The position numbers and the translations under genes were made by a program. A DNA stretch of 64,000 nt, taken from the NCBI GenBank assembly GCA_013180625.2, contig SNVD02010473.1, positions 434,001 to 498,000 of the forward strand, in the 5' to 3' direction. Source of the DNA: Boswellia sacra (lineage: Eukaryota; Streptophyta; Magnoliopsida; Sapindales; Burseraceae). This document shows positions 23,000-36,300 of the stretch, piece after piece. Under the pieces are notes generated by a model. It saw nothing but the letters and a program-made list of their open reading frames with translations. It searched no databases and was not told the origin of the DNA. Positions within the stretch are counted from its first letter, which is position 1, and each line of letters starts with the position of its first letter.

Positions 23000-23168
23000 T
23001 AATACTAGACTTATAATCTTTATATAACTCAAACTCTACAGCTTAATATGACAGTTTATATGATAAAATCTCATTAGAGATTTGTTTTCTTTTAGTAAAT
23101 TTTTGTTATATAGACTATCAAATCAAATTATAGAGTTTAGATGATATAACAGTTTTAAATCTAGCATT
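23000..23168. mobile_element. foldback MITE-like element
   Basis: The left arm TAATACTAGACTTATAATC and following bases pair imperfectly with the right arm, whose complement reads AATGCTAGATTTAAAACTG. The inner parts CTCAAACTCTACAG and CTGTAGAGTTT-like sequence also pair. The whole ~165 bp would form a long hairpin. It is non-coding, and the family was not identified. Confidence 0.45.
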
Positions 23169-23849
23169 ATTCTTTATAAATCTAGACAACTATTATAATA
23201 CCAAAAAGTCCCTTACGTGACTACCCTTCATTGCTACTTTTTACACCTTTTATTCTTCCTTATTCTTTGACAAATAATTTAATTTCACCATTAAATTTTT
23301 GAAATAGGTATTTACCTGGGGGAACTTAAAAAAGTAATCACCTTTTATTTCATGTACGATGATCTAAATATTAAAATTTAATTTTACTATATAAAATTTA
23401 ATAAGATATATAACCAAGTTATACAACTTAATCTGTACAATATAATATCATAGAAAAAAATTAGATAGTTACTTATCGCATCATTTATTATAAGGAATAA
23501 TATCACACACTATCATTGAGATTTGATATAATATCATTTAGAATTATAGTTTTATATTTATATCATTTCAGTCTTAAAATTTTATATACTTATTTTATCT
23601 AAATTTAATTGACTAATTTCGTTTGTTTTTTCATAAATTAAATATTATTACAAGAAAACTATAGTCACCAATCGATTCTTAATTAAGATTTTACACATTT
23701 CAGACTTTTCAGTCAAAGTAATTGTTATAAAAAAAACAAAAATGTAGTCTCCATCGTCTCAGAAAGCGCCATCATTAAAATAAAACAATTTAAAAAGAAG
23801 ACATCGACACCATCAGATTAAACGCGATCAATCATTTATAAAAATGATA

Positions 23850-24165
23850 CTATACTATATCGGTTGTACTATACTATTATTTTTAAATTTTTTATAAATT
23901 TAGTGTAAAAGTTATAAATTTTTATATAAAAATTGTAAATATGAAAAAAAGGTTGTAAATGAATAATTTTTCACATTTATGACTTTTATATAATGATTTA
24001 TAATTTTTACACTAATTTATAAAAAATTAAAAATAGTTGTATAATTTTTTATTTATAATTTTTTTTAAATTTACGATTTTTATACAAAGATTTACAACTT
24101 TTATATTAAATTTACAAAAATTTTAAAAACGGCTGTACTGCTGCACCGATGCACCGTAGCTAAAG
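23850..24165. mobile_element. AT-rich foldback element
   Basis: The left part (CGGTTGTACTATACTATT, then TTTTTAAATTTTTTATAAA) is imperfectly complementary to the right part, which ends AAAACGGCTGTACTGCTGCA. A central segment TTTATAATTTTTACACTAA also pairs with an upstream TTAGTGTAAAAGTTATAAA. The result is a nested ~300-bp inverted repeat of MITE character. Confidence 0.45.
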
Positions 24166-25729
24166 CAAAAAATGAGACAGATAATGAAGACCAGTTGATT
24201 TGAAAATCTTTCGTTGGATTTCTAATATTACCCTTACTTTGTCTAATCTAATAAAATCAATAATTACTTAACGGGATTAATTTGTTGTTATTTTTGGAAC
24301 CTCAAGTGGCTTACTATGATTTAACCATAGTTTGGGGGTTTGATTTTCATGACCCCTTAATATAATAATGTAGATTATTATACCCAAATATCAAGGTAAG
24401 ATCTCACTCGGTAACTTAACGAGAGAGATTTAATTTTCTTACAATTCAAAGAATTATTTGACTCATGCAGTTCAAATATTACAATCACTCATAGGATTTA
24501 ATGAATTATAGGATTATATTCTTTTAACTATTTGTGTTATGGTTATTTGATTTTTTAATAATAATAAAAGAAAGATAATAATGAATAGAAATAAATGAAT
24601 GATCTAGATTGAATCAATGACAATCTCTAATAGAAAGAAGGTTTAATCATAACAATTATTTATTTTAAGGCACATTATCACTCTAAAAAAAAAAAAGACG
24701 AAGTGGGCAAAAAATGACAATAGAAAAAAAGAAAATCAAAATAGAAGAAAATTACAAAAAGCAATCATATTCTACTTGTATTAATTATATTTTGAGATCT
24801 ATGATGTATCTTTCTTGACGATTCTCACCCATCATTCAACTTCTAGAGACTAGATCTTTGGTTGGGTGTTTCAACCAACTTATTGAACCTTTACTCATAT
24901 GGGAAAAATAAAATCAACAAAAAAATAATCTATTTCCTCACACCTAGTAAAGCTTTAAGGTCAAATAATTTTTTAATTACATGATAGTAAAAGTTAAAAG
25001 CTTTAATTTTAATTATTCCCCTCATACTCTATCACTCTTGGCAAGTAAGCCACTCACTAAAATTAAGCTATTCGTTTAGTTTGATCTTACAAAATTATAT
25101 TTTAAACTTCGTTATTAAATCAAATCTATGTCAGTTCAGTTTCATAATTTTATTAGACCTTAAAATGATTTGGTACGGATGAGATACACGTTAAAATTAT
25201 TTTAGTATAAATCATTTTGATCTTAAAATCGGAGATATTTTACTGGCTATCCATCGGTCAAATTAAACCAATCTTGATATAAGATCTTATGGATAAATTA
25301 TATCTTGAAAACTTCATGTGTTTCACGCGAGGGTTGCACAAGAAAGAACATCCAACCCCTTTGTGTAAACGGAACCCACCCTGTTTTCTGAGACATGAGA
25401 TTGAGCGGATACGCTACAGTACAGCAGCGTAGAGCTACGACTTTGTTGCTTACTGAGGTGTAGAAAGTTTTGCAGAAAATGCCAAACCAACCAAACAAAA
25501 CAAAACCAGACCAAACCAAGAATTATATTTTGAAATATAATTAAATGAAAACTGAAAATTTTTATTTACTTATTTTTATAATGACTGACTGACAGGTGGA
25601 TTGTTCTCTACAGTCCACAGAATAATCCCACATTAATTAGAGAATGAATGTCCAAAAATGGAATTATACAAGAACAGAGAAAAAATCTAAAGAGAATTAG
25701 GAAGGCAAAAGAAAGGAAAGAGGAGAGAA

Positions 25730-25904
25730 ATGATGGAGGAGGAGGGTGTTCGCGATGGGATTGAAGAGAAGAGAGAAGCTTTGCTAGAGAAGATTAAGAA
25801 TTATGAGAACTGCCCCGGTTGCAGGATTGAAAAGTTTAAAGCGACCACCCATGCTATCCCTTTTAAGCTTTTGCTCTATCTCTCAGTTGTTGTTCTCAGT
25901 GCAG
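25730..25904 (+). CDS. isolated ZIFL first exon (orphan or alternative first exon)
   Basis: An open frame from ATG ATG GAG GAG encodes 58 codons plus one base. It ends at a donor GCAG|GTACGT at 25904/25905. The peptide contains EALLEKIKNYENCPGCRIEK and a hydrophobic stretch LLLYLSVVVLSAG. It parallels the first exon of the complete transporter at 30324-30483 ([20 protein letters not shown] ... VWLIVLSAG), and both exons end in phase 1 after GCA G. No exons 2-17 follow before the next gene, 4.4 kb downstream. It is therefore either the sole remnant of a tandem duplicate or an upstream first exon that could splice to the acceptor at 31170/31171. The coding frame is intact with a reasonable start context, and transcription cannot be judged from sequence. 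Confidence 0.75.
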
Positions 25905-28900
25905 GTACGTATTCACTTTCAATCTAGAAATACTACCATTACTATTTACTAGATCGATCCATAACAAAAGATCGTGAAGGAATCTTGTTTAATATTGGTT
26001 TCAGACATCTCTCTCTTCTTTTTATATTTATATCTGATAATTGTGTCATGAAAATATGAATTTGGTTTTGCAATACATCAAGTTAATTATTTCTTAATTA
26101 TTTGATGCAAGGAATATATTATTTTTTAAAATAATTTTGATTGAAATTAATGTTTAACTTTTAGATATCAGATAGAATATGACTTTGCTATTTATATTAT
26201 TACACTCTTTCACTTTCTCTGTTTATTGAGCATTTGGTTGATAATCTGAAAATAAATATTTAAAAACTAAGACAATTTAAGGTTTTAAAATTCTACTCTT
26301 ACTTTTTTTAAATTTCTAAATTTGTGTTCGATATGTCATAATCTTTTTCTCGAATAAAACGATTTTAAAAGCTATATATAAAAACTAGAGGAAAAAAAAA
26401 CCCCACATGTGTTGAAGTCAAATTAATTTATCAAAATTCTTCAAGAATTTTCATCTTTCAATTATGATATTAAAAAAAAAAAATTCTCAACAACCCACTA
26501 GTTGTTTTATTTTATTCTAATATATAGTCAAAATCAACGGGACAAGTGAGTTCTTCCTGTAGAAGTAATCTGTAAAAGAATGTGAAAGCAGAAAACACAT
26601 TTGAGATTCGGATAAAAGTAAAGAATATTGGTTTCAATCTTGGAATATATTCGAAGAATATATTTCATCAAAATTAAAGTTAGGGGGGTTGCGTAAAGGT
26701 AGTAGAATATTGGAAACAGTAAATTATAGGAAATTGCTATTTGATGATCGAGACTCCGTAGACTGTCTTGATAACTTTCAATGAAGGAGTCTTAATTTTT
26801 TTTTATTTTCAATCTTTGATTTAAGAACTCAACAATATAACGTTATTGGATGGATATTATTGTATTCATTTCACATTTTCAATATAGCTAGGTACATCAT
26901 ATTTATAGCGTATTATTTATATAGTAAATATTTTAACACAAGAAAATGAATTATTAGATTGAAATTGTCTTACTTATTTTTCATTGAAAAATATTTCTGC
27001 ATCCATTTTTTTTTATTTTTTACATTTCAACATTCTTGGGGGGTTAGAAATTTCCACTAATGCGCCCAACTCCCCCCACCTTTCCCCCCGCCCCGCCCCC
27101 CCGCCCATCTTACAAAACTTAAACTCAGAGTTTTTGTAAACTAATATTTTGATCTCTATATTATATATACATATAGAAGTTATTGTAAAGATGTTAATAT
27201 GAGAGTCCACTAAGATATAAGGGTTATAATGTTGGTTTTAAAATTTTCTGGATTTAAATAGTTAACTCAATTCTTAAGGTTAACATCTCTTAAAAATACT
27301 ATCGATTTTATTTATCAATTTTAGAATAATATTGCATTTACAATATATTTACAACCAACTCTTTATATTACCTGAATTGACATAGTATGATTTGATGAAT
27401 AATTATATTTAATCTTTTTAATTTATTTTCATCTTTTATTCATTTGATGATATTTTTTCAATTCAAGTTATAAATGAGTGGTAGATATAGTACTTTAGTC
27501 TGACAAATTCTATACGATCCGTTAGCACGAAAGTGACGAAACGCACCCATTCGATAAAAACGTATTTTTTAGATCTAATATTATTGGATCGAGTTGTTAA
27601 TGGCTTAACATGATAAAACATGTTTCATATTGGATTGTGTTTGGGTTTATCCTATAAAAAACCGTTTTATCTGTTTAACTCATTAATATTAAGGATAATT
27701 TAGTAAATTTATTTATGATATATATATATACACACACAATTAATATAATGTAACAAATTATTACATTTATTAATTTATAACTATGTTTTAACTAATTAAA
27801 TTTATTCTAATATAGTTACTAGATGATTAATAGGAGGTATTAACTTATCAAAATTGTTTTAGTTTTTTAATCTTATGTTACTTTTCATTTAACAAATTTT
27901 AAAGTTATGATATTTTTTCTTATGTATGTTCGAGTATGATATTTTGATTGAGAATACAACGAAGAAACTTATAGAATATCCTATTTTAGTGTTAAAAATC
28001 GTTCGATAATCGGACAATTTTAATTATTTATCTTAAATGTGCTTTAGATGGACCTTTGAATGATGTTAGATACACAACTTTGTTTAAGTTTTTGTATTAT
28101 ATTAAATTTGGAGATTTCAATAGATTTCGAAATATTTGTTAGATATTAAATTTAGAAACTATTAGTTATGTTTTACGTTTAGCATTTATACAAATCGTAT
28201 TACACATACTATTGTCTAACTTGAAAATAAAAAAATAGGTTAAATAGGTTAGATTCGGGTAACACTTTAAGTTAACAATCGGGTTTGGATTCTAGAATTT
28301 TGAGCAATAAGTTAATGGGTCGGATTTGGATTAACATAATCTAACACGATACGAATACGAAACAACACGAAACTGCTCTAACACGATCGGTTGTCAGGTC
28401 TAGTAGTACTACTCTTAATTTTAACGAGTAAACTGATGGTAGGGATATAAGTGGCTATTTCTGAAACAGTTGGGGTGAGCTTTTTTTTCATAATACTAAG
28501 TGGGCATATGGTATTTTCCCTTTTTCTACAAATATTAAGTAAAAAAAACTTCATTTTTTACTAATTATTTTAAGTCTTGAATTATAAAAGGAACAAAAAT
28601 GGGAGGTTAACCTTAAGATGACTGACTTGGATGAATAAAATAACTAAAATTATCCCTTAAAGTATTGGATACAATAATTACTTTTAAATGAAAGGTATGG
28701 GATATATGTAATATTACGCAATTTAAAAAATAAAATGTATGATTTTAAAAGTTTCAAATATATAATATACATCAAATATAATTTATGGATATAAAATAGT
28801 TATTTTAATAGGAAAAACTTGTTAAAAGTTAACGTTCACCGAGAGTCTGAGATCCTTACAGCAAGGGGTGTAATAGTTATTTCTAAAACATATGGGTTGA

Positions 28901-30323
28901 GCCGTTATTGTATCAAACTAGGAGGTCTGTTCAGTGCCTACAATTCCCTTTCTGTTATCGTCGTTATTGTAATAATATTAGAAATAATAATATCCAAATA
29001 AAACAAAATTAAAATATTAAAAAGGAGCTCATTATTGTAATTGGCATTACTTTCATTAATTGACCGTCGATTATAATTAATATTTGACCATTGTATTAAC
29101 TACATAAAACCAACATCAGTGATGGTGATCCTTGTTAGAATACATTAATGTCACCATCAATCTCAGAATAATTGTACGACATATATATTTATATAATATT
29201 AGTAATTATATAAATTTCATTAAAAAAACGCCATGATTTTATAAATATAATTTTTTAACCAAAAAAAGTTTTAATCTTATAAATTTTTATATACAAATTG
29301 ATATAATATTAATAATTTATTTATATATTATTATTTTTATTAAATAAATAAGTTATATATATTTATTATTTTGATAATTTTACGACATATTATTTTATAT
29401 ATAATAGTTTATATAAAAAGTTTATAAAACTTAGGTGGCTAAGGTACTTGATTAAAAAGTAGACGAAGGTTGCTGTCTACTAGTCTCCCCTGCGCACAGT
29501 CATTGGTCGGTGGTAAAAAATTTCCTTTCAGGTAAATTCCTTCACCATTTTTTAGGTTTACGAAAATTACATTCATACCCCTTTTCAATCTCCAACGATG
29601 TGACCTTTTTATCATTTTAATAAAAAATATTATTAGTAACAAGTACACAAGATAGTGATAACTGATTAAATAATGTATCTCTTACATCAATTGTTATACA
29701 CATTAGGTAGAATTCACTATTAAAAATCCTCTCGTAATATAAAGATATTTAAATATTTACAAGTTCAATTGCTAAACCTTATATTGACAATATGGGACTT
29801 AATTGAGTTGTTACATTAACTTTCCTTGGAATTTTTATTTGGAGTATTTTAATAAAACAAATTCTCATATTATCTCAAAAATACTCTACAGATCATTAAA
29901 CCTAAATTGGAAAATTTCTTTCTTATGTTCTCTTACTTTTGGGAGATAATTGATAGTTTCTAAAATTTGGGGGTTTAAGTGTAATTTCCTTTTAATAGCC
30001 CTTTTGGGTGGCTATGGCGCATTAAAGAGTGAGAGGGCGGAGAGGGAGTATCAGAACTGCAGTAGAGGTGGTTATGCGTTACGAGAAGCAAATAGGAATG
30101 GGATCCATTGGAAAATGATATCCGATTAAACAGGCTAAAGGACCCACCAGCCCAATCTGAACTGAAACCGAATTCAATTCAACAAGAAGAATCGAAAGAA
30201 AAAGCAAAGTTGATTTTTATATTACTGGATTTGATTCTTGAGTGGTAGGTTCATGGAAACTGGGAATTTGTATAAAAGTTGAAAAGTAATGCTAGAACAA
30301 ACAAGGGGAAGAAGCAGAAGAAG
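25905..30323. other. AT-rich interval between the two ZIFL first exons
   Basis: No further ZIFL exon or other gene is seen on either strand. Contents are long A/T runs, a G/C homopolymer-rich patch at 27066-27108 (CCCCCCACCTTTCCCCCCGC), a hAT-like MITE at 27496-28403 and a promoter-like GC-balanced stretch at about 30000-30320 before the complete transporter gene. Confidence 0.55.
27496..28403. mobile_element. degenerate hAT-like MITE
   Basis: The left end TAGTCTGACAA and the right end (complement TAGACCTGACAA) form imperfect terminal inverted repeats. Flanks TAGTACTT (27488-27495) and TAGTACTA (28404-28411) look like an 8-bp target duplication with one change. The right part is rich in ACACGA/GATACGA words, similar in style to the element at 48.1 kb. 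No transposase is encoded. Confidence 0.5.
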
Positions 30324-33300
30324 ATGTGTGAGCATGGTGGTAACCGAGAAGCTTTATTGGAGAAGGAGAAGGACAAGTTCTATGAACATTGCCCTGGTTG
30401 TAAGCTTGAACAGCTTAAAGAATCCAACACTGCTGTTCCTTTCAAGCATTTACTCTTGGTTTGGCTAATAGTTCTCTCTGCAGGTATCCTTATCCTTCTC
30501 TCTGTACTGAAACAGGGCTGTGGAATATGATGGGTTTTGGCTTGTGTCATTGTGATGATGATTACCAGAGCAAATCATCAACTGGGTTGTGTTTGGGAAG
30601 TGGGAATGCAATGGAATTATAACAATCTGCTACAAACGTGAAAGTCTAAATTTTTAAACTTGATTGGCATGGAAACAGTAAAAATTGTTTTGTAAAAGAT
30701 TTTTGGTTGTGGATATGTACTTTTATTTGCTCTTATAGATTCATTCAACGAATGTTTGTTTCCAAGGAGAGTCCTTGGAATGGGACTGTACTATGTCAAT
30801 GCATAATTGAATAATTTGTCTAATTAGAATCTATATTTTTGCATATATGTCTTTTTTGGACTTCTTCAAAGATTTTTAGCAGTTAATTTTTCCCCTATTA
30901 TGTTATACTTTTTATTTTTTTTTAAATTTAAATTAATTGTGAAGAAGATACCTTTTATCATTGCGCTTGATGTTGTGAGAAAACCTGGAGTTAGATGCTC
31001 TGTTCTTTTGTGTTGCTGTTGGAAAGTATTTCTGAGGGAATGATTTTTGTTTGTTTTTTCTACATGTTCCCCTCTGTTAGTAACAACAATAACTGTAGTT
31101 CTTTTTCTGCTGTATGCTTTTATCAGCAGAACTGCGCCCCTAATGTCCTTTCTGGTTTTAATTATTGCAGCTTTGCCTATATCATCCCTATTTCCTTTTC
31201 TGTATTTCATGGTAAGTAGTTTTGTTACTAGAATTATTTTACCGAGTATTCATGAGGAAAAATGAAATAAGTCTTTTTGTTGCTTTTCTAAATTATGTCA
31301 ATTCATGAGGGTTGCCCTGGGTTATGAGCAATACTGGGGTTTGGGTATCTATCGATTGATAATGAAAAATAATAGTAACAAATAATTTATTAAAAAGAAA
31401 AAGAAAAAAAAATGAAACCATGATTATATCTCCAACATGGTAGCTGATTCTTCTGGAAAATATATTGCTGAAGTGTTCTTCGTACTTATTTATGTGGTGG
31501 AATCCTTGCCTTTTTACTTTGTATAGGTAAGGGACTTCCATATTGCAAAGAGGGAGGAAGATATTGGCTTTTATGCTGGTTATATTGGTGAGAATAAACT
31601 CTGTACAAGTTGTTTTGTATTGATGGTCTATGTCCATAAAGAATTTTGGTTGGGGGTCTTACTTATTGTACTGCAATTAATCTTTCTTGAAGGATCTGCA
31701 TTCATGTTTGGAAGAGCATTGACTTCCATCCTGTGGGGAATGATAGCTGATCGATATGGTCGTAAACCTGTCATTATGTTTGGCATAGTGTCACTGTTAG
31801 TAATGTTAAACAGCTTTTGTTTTTTCTTTTCTGTTTTTTGATAGTTATTCAATAGATTTTAACTGATGAGGTTGTGTAATATGAAATAGATTTTTTCATT
31901 CCATTCATCAGTCCTCTGATGGATTTATTGACAATTGCCTCAGGATTATTTTCAACACTCTCTTTGGCCTTAGTACAAACTTCTGGATGGCAGTTTCTAC
32001 AAGGTTTCTTCTTGGCAGTTTATGTGGTATACTTGGTCCAATGAGGGTATGTCTCTGATTTAGATAACTTTGTTCTCATCAAAGTTTGTGTCTATCTTTG
32101 TTACTGGTTTGTAGAGTGTCCCATAAGTTGGATGGTTAAGATCTCTAGTTTAAATCTGTTTGCTTGGTGCCTCCACTTGTAGTTTTAGGATTGTGTTGGG
32201 TGTGCTAAGCAGGTAGTCTTCTAGTCTTAGGGCATGTCATCATTCATGATTTATTATAGCAGTAAACAATCGTTTTATACCTAAACAATATGATGTGGTA
32301 ATCTTGGGTGGTACTCATGCAATCTGTGGTCCCATTCATGATACATCTTCATCCATATGTTGCCAGGCCTAGGATTTTTTCTATGACCGTCTGTTATTTC
32401 TGGGTTACAACCATAAAATTTGAGTTGAAGTTGATCTATCCTGTTGAACCTTTATCTTTGCTTATGATCTTATCATAATCATTGGCTGCTTTGTCGATTA
32501 TATGAATCATTCTCATTGCTAGTGCTACTTTTTGGAGGATCCATGATGGTTTTTGTTTGGGTCATTTGGCCTACATTTGCCTATGCTACCTGGCCACTAA
32601 CATATATAGGGTTGATGTTTATCTTCTACAAACAGCTATAAGCTTTCCATGATCCTACAATTTCCTGTAATTTGAGATACTCTTATTGAACAAAGTTTTC
32701 TAATGTGACCAGGCATATGCTTCAGAAGTTTGCCGTAAAGAGTATCAAGCTTTGGGAATGTCAATTGTAAGAATTAAATATATAAACTTATTTATTTGTC
32801 AATTTACTCAGTTCATTTATTTATTTTTATTTTTATTTTTTAAACCTGTTTCATATTTTTTATATATACAATTGTTATTTTAGATTAGCACATCATGGGG
32901 CATTGGATTAGTCATTGGTCCAGCTATTGGAGGTTTTCTTGCGCAGGTATATCTCTTTGGTTTTATAAAAGATGTAGTCTTACAGGTTTGGAAATTGTGT
33001 ATCAACAAATGTTATGACTAGAATAGGGTTGCAAAGAAACTAAGATGAACAACAATCTTAGACAGCTCAAAACAGATATAAGGTCACAACTCCAGCCTGG
33101 CTCAAATTGGCTTAGTGAGATTATTGAGCCCATCAAGCTTGGATTTGAATAGCCTCAATGTTAATTTTCTGTTCTCAATTTTATTTTTATCTGTTGAAGT
33201 TATACAATATGTATATTTTGTGTCAATATGGTATATAAGTCAAATGAATTTATGATTTCATATAAAAGTGCCCAAGCATGCAAGCTAAATCAAAGACGAT

Positions 33301-36300
33301 TTGTAGAGTTGAAAGTGAAGTTTAAAGACTAAAGGATCCTAATATCAAGCTTCTAAGTGAACTCTTATTATGCTAAATTCTAATATTTGCGTAAAGGTTA
33401 ATCTGTTTTCATGCTAATTCAGACTTAAAAAATTGTTTCCTGGTGCTCCTTCGCAGCAGAAATGCTAAAATAGCTCCATGATGAATAGATGGAGGGACTT
33501 CATTAAATGCTAAGTGCAATGATGTAAAAATTTTGAGCTGTTTGCTTATTGTATGTTCTGTTTCCAGTAAAGATATTCCATCTAACTCGTATGATTGAAT
33601 ATCATGCATCATATTCTGTATAGATTTTATGATCATCTCCCATCGTAGATTAACTGTTGTGGCTGGCCGTCATTTAAATCATTGAGAGATGAGGAAAACT
33701 TCGTGTGATGGTTTCCTTTATAGATCTCTTTGCATTACGGTGCTGTAGTTCTTTACTGTTGGTGTTTAATTTTTGTTTTTTATTATTGTTTTATACCTTT
33801 TAGGATTAGATCATGGAGATAAGAGTGAGATGTAGAAAATGGAGATTTGTCAAACCGTAACAGAGAATTCAAACTTGTAACATAGGAACACAGGACAAGC
33901 AATATGTTACTATCATGCATAAGTGTCAATATTCGTTCAGTGCTATTATTAGACCCAAGAAATGAAGGAATGATCATAAACTTATGATAGTCACCTTATA
34001 TAGTATAATAATAAATAAAATAACTAATTACCCTTATACTACGCAATAATTACAATAGATTAGTTTAGACATTTTAGCATTATCCAACCCCTGCCCGTTT
34101 TAATGTCTCTGAATTGGGCTCTTGAACTCCACAAGAACCCGGATTTTATAAATGAAGTTTATGGAACAAGATTTCATTGCAACTGATTGATCTCTTGATT
34201 TTTTGTTGAATTGATACTGTAGCCTGCAGAGAAATATCCGAATATATTTTCTAAAGATTCTATTTTTGGAAGGTAAATGATAATCTTTCTAACGTATAGT
34301 TTTATGTTTTAGTTTTTGCCTTACTGTAATAATTCTTCTGTCATGCTAACTTTACAGAACTTGAATTTTCTTGTAGGTTTCCATACTTCTTGCCTTGCCT
34401 TATTATATCGATCTTCTCACTTGGCGTCTTTTTCGTTTGTTTTTTTCTCCCGGTAATTTGAAACTTATATCTTTTATCATTTGTATAAAATGACATACAA
34501 GCTGTAATGGTATTGTCATACCTTGTACTTGATACAGGTTATGGCTGCAAGTTGTGAAAAACTACTTGTGTAGAGTTTCCTTGCTAAATTCAAGAACTGT
34601 AATCCTCAATGTATAATGTTGCTATCTATATACCCTGCAAGTTTTCATGATTAGTCATAGGCAAAAATTGTAGTTACCATGATGCTGGAGAAAGCTTTAG
34701 AAAGATATATTGGAAAGGCGTTAAAGTTTTTGCATCTTTTCCTCTCTCAAATTGGTGTTTAGTGTTGATCAATATGCACTGAAGCATTATCAAAGATGCA
34801 GCAAAAATTAGTTATAAGGAACATTGGCCGTATGTAAAAATCATACCCTGTACTAAATGGAGGATTCACCCTTTTTAGGAGACAAAGAAAGTACATAATT
34901 ATTCAAATTGTCAAATAATACAAGAACAGCAAAACTTATCTCATGTAAAATATTCTTCTCACACCTTGAAGCGATACGATGTAGATCTTTAGGCATTGGA
35001 CAAATGGCATAATTTAGCATTTCAAAGTTCTTATCTGAAATTTTTTGATTTGAATGCACGGATATTTGACTTTCTCACATGGTTTCTTTCATTTAGCTAT
35101 GGAATATTAATATTATTTAGGATTATGAATAACATATTGAGATTGTAAATAAGAATATGATGTTACTGAGTACAGTAGATTCCAACTTTGTTCTTAAATT
35201 TTTCTTCAGACTCTTGTAGCCGCTTCCTTCTGTGGATATATGTACTTTACCTTCCTATGTATAGGCTTAAATGTTTTAAATTATATTTTTATTGGGTTTA
35301 TGTATTATGATCAGAAAAGTTAATAAGCAATTGCAGAGTCAGAAATTTCTTTTCCTTTTCCTATTCTTTAAGTTTTCTGTGAACCGAAGTAGTTATTGGA
35401 GTATCTGCATTTACTTACTGTTGCAGGAGTCACTCCACTTCCATAAGGAAAGTGATGAAGAATGTGATGACACATATGATGCTTTAGAGGTAACCTTGTC
35501 CGAGTCTAATGCGGATGAAGAAGTGCAAATTACTGAGGCAAGATGTGCTTCTCAACAAAGTCTTTTGAAAAATTGGCCGTTGATGTCATCTATAATTGTA
35601 TATTGCGTTTTCCAACTTCATGATATGGCCTATTCAGAGGTACTTTATTTATTTATTTTAAATATTTTTTATAATTTATTGCACTAATTAGCATGGTGTC
35701 CGTACTCAAGAATTTATCCTGGCTATCTTTTATACTCAGCAATACAGTGACATTTTGTTGCATTTATGATCTATTCTCATCATATCTTTGCATATTTTGG
35801 TTAGATAATTTTGGCTATGTGTGAAGGTTTGTGTCCAGTTATTTTTATTGTAAACAGGGTATCCATGTGACATCGGACCTTGTAAGTGTTTGTCAGGTAT
35901 AAGATATGTCAGTTGGGGTTGAATTTGGGGAGAATGGCATTTGGAGGCTTGAGCTTTGTCACGTCAGTGGCTCAGTTAACATGTGTGCTTTGTTTTCTCT
36001 TCAACAGATTTTCATTAGTGATTTTTTTCTTTCATAAGTAACCAAATCGATGTGTTTTATCCCACAGTAAATCACAGTTTTTTGCAAGCTGTTGAACACT
36101 TTGATCATCACAGTAGAGAGTACTGCTTCCGGGTTCAATACTAATTTTGCTAGGATATTCTGTAACCAAATCATGTCCTTGGTTGTTTCATTAACTGCAA
36201 TTATTCAGCTTCTCTGTTGGAGAGAGCCAAAAGTTTTTGCAATTGAGAAACACACCTCACTGTTGGTATATACTATTTATATACATAGCCAGTACTGCTC

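Larger units (their letters stand above)
19412..25729. other. AT-rich intergenic region with small transposon remnants
   Basis: No convincing gene is present. Short reading frames here lack codon bias, motifs or splice context. The recognisable contents are a SINE-like piece near 20.0-20.1 kb, foldback MITE-like elements near 23.0 and 23.9-24.2 kb, another B-box-like piece near 24.3 kb, and many poly(A)/poly(T) runs. The last ~100 bases before 25730 are purine-rich (GGAAGGCAAAAGAAAGG) and are probably 5'-UTR of the ZIFL-like exon. Confidence 0.55.

Noticed and set aside
24290..24400. AGTGGCTTACTATG followed by GGGGGTTTGATTTTCATGACCCC, SINE-like
   Set aside because: Box matches are too weak to list as a feature without seeing other copies.
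32990..33007. GGAAATTGTGTATCAACA in ZIFL intron 7, almost identical to the retroelement LTR end
   Set aside because: Only about 18 bases match, with no further LTR sequence on either side. Chance or a tiny remnant cannot be distinguished.
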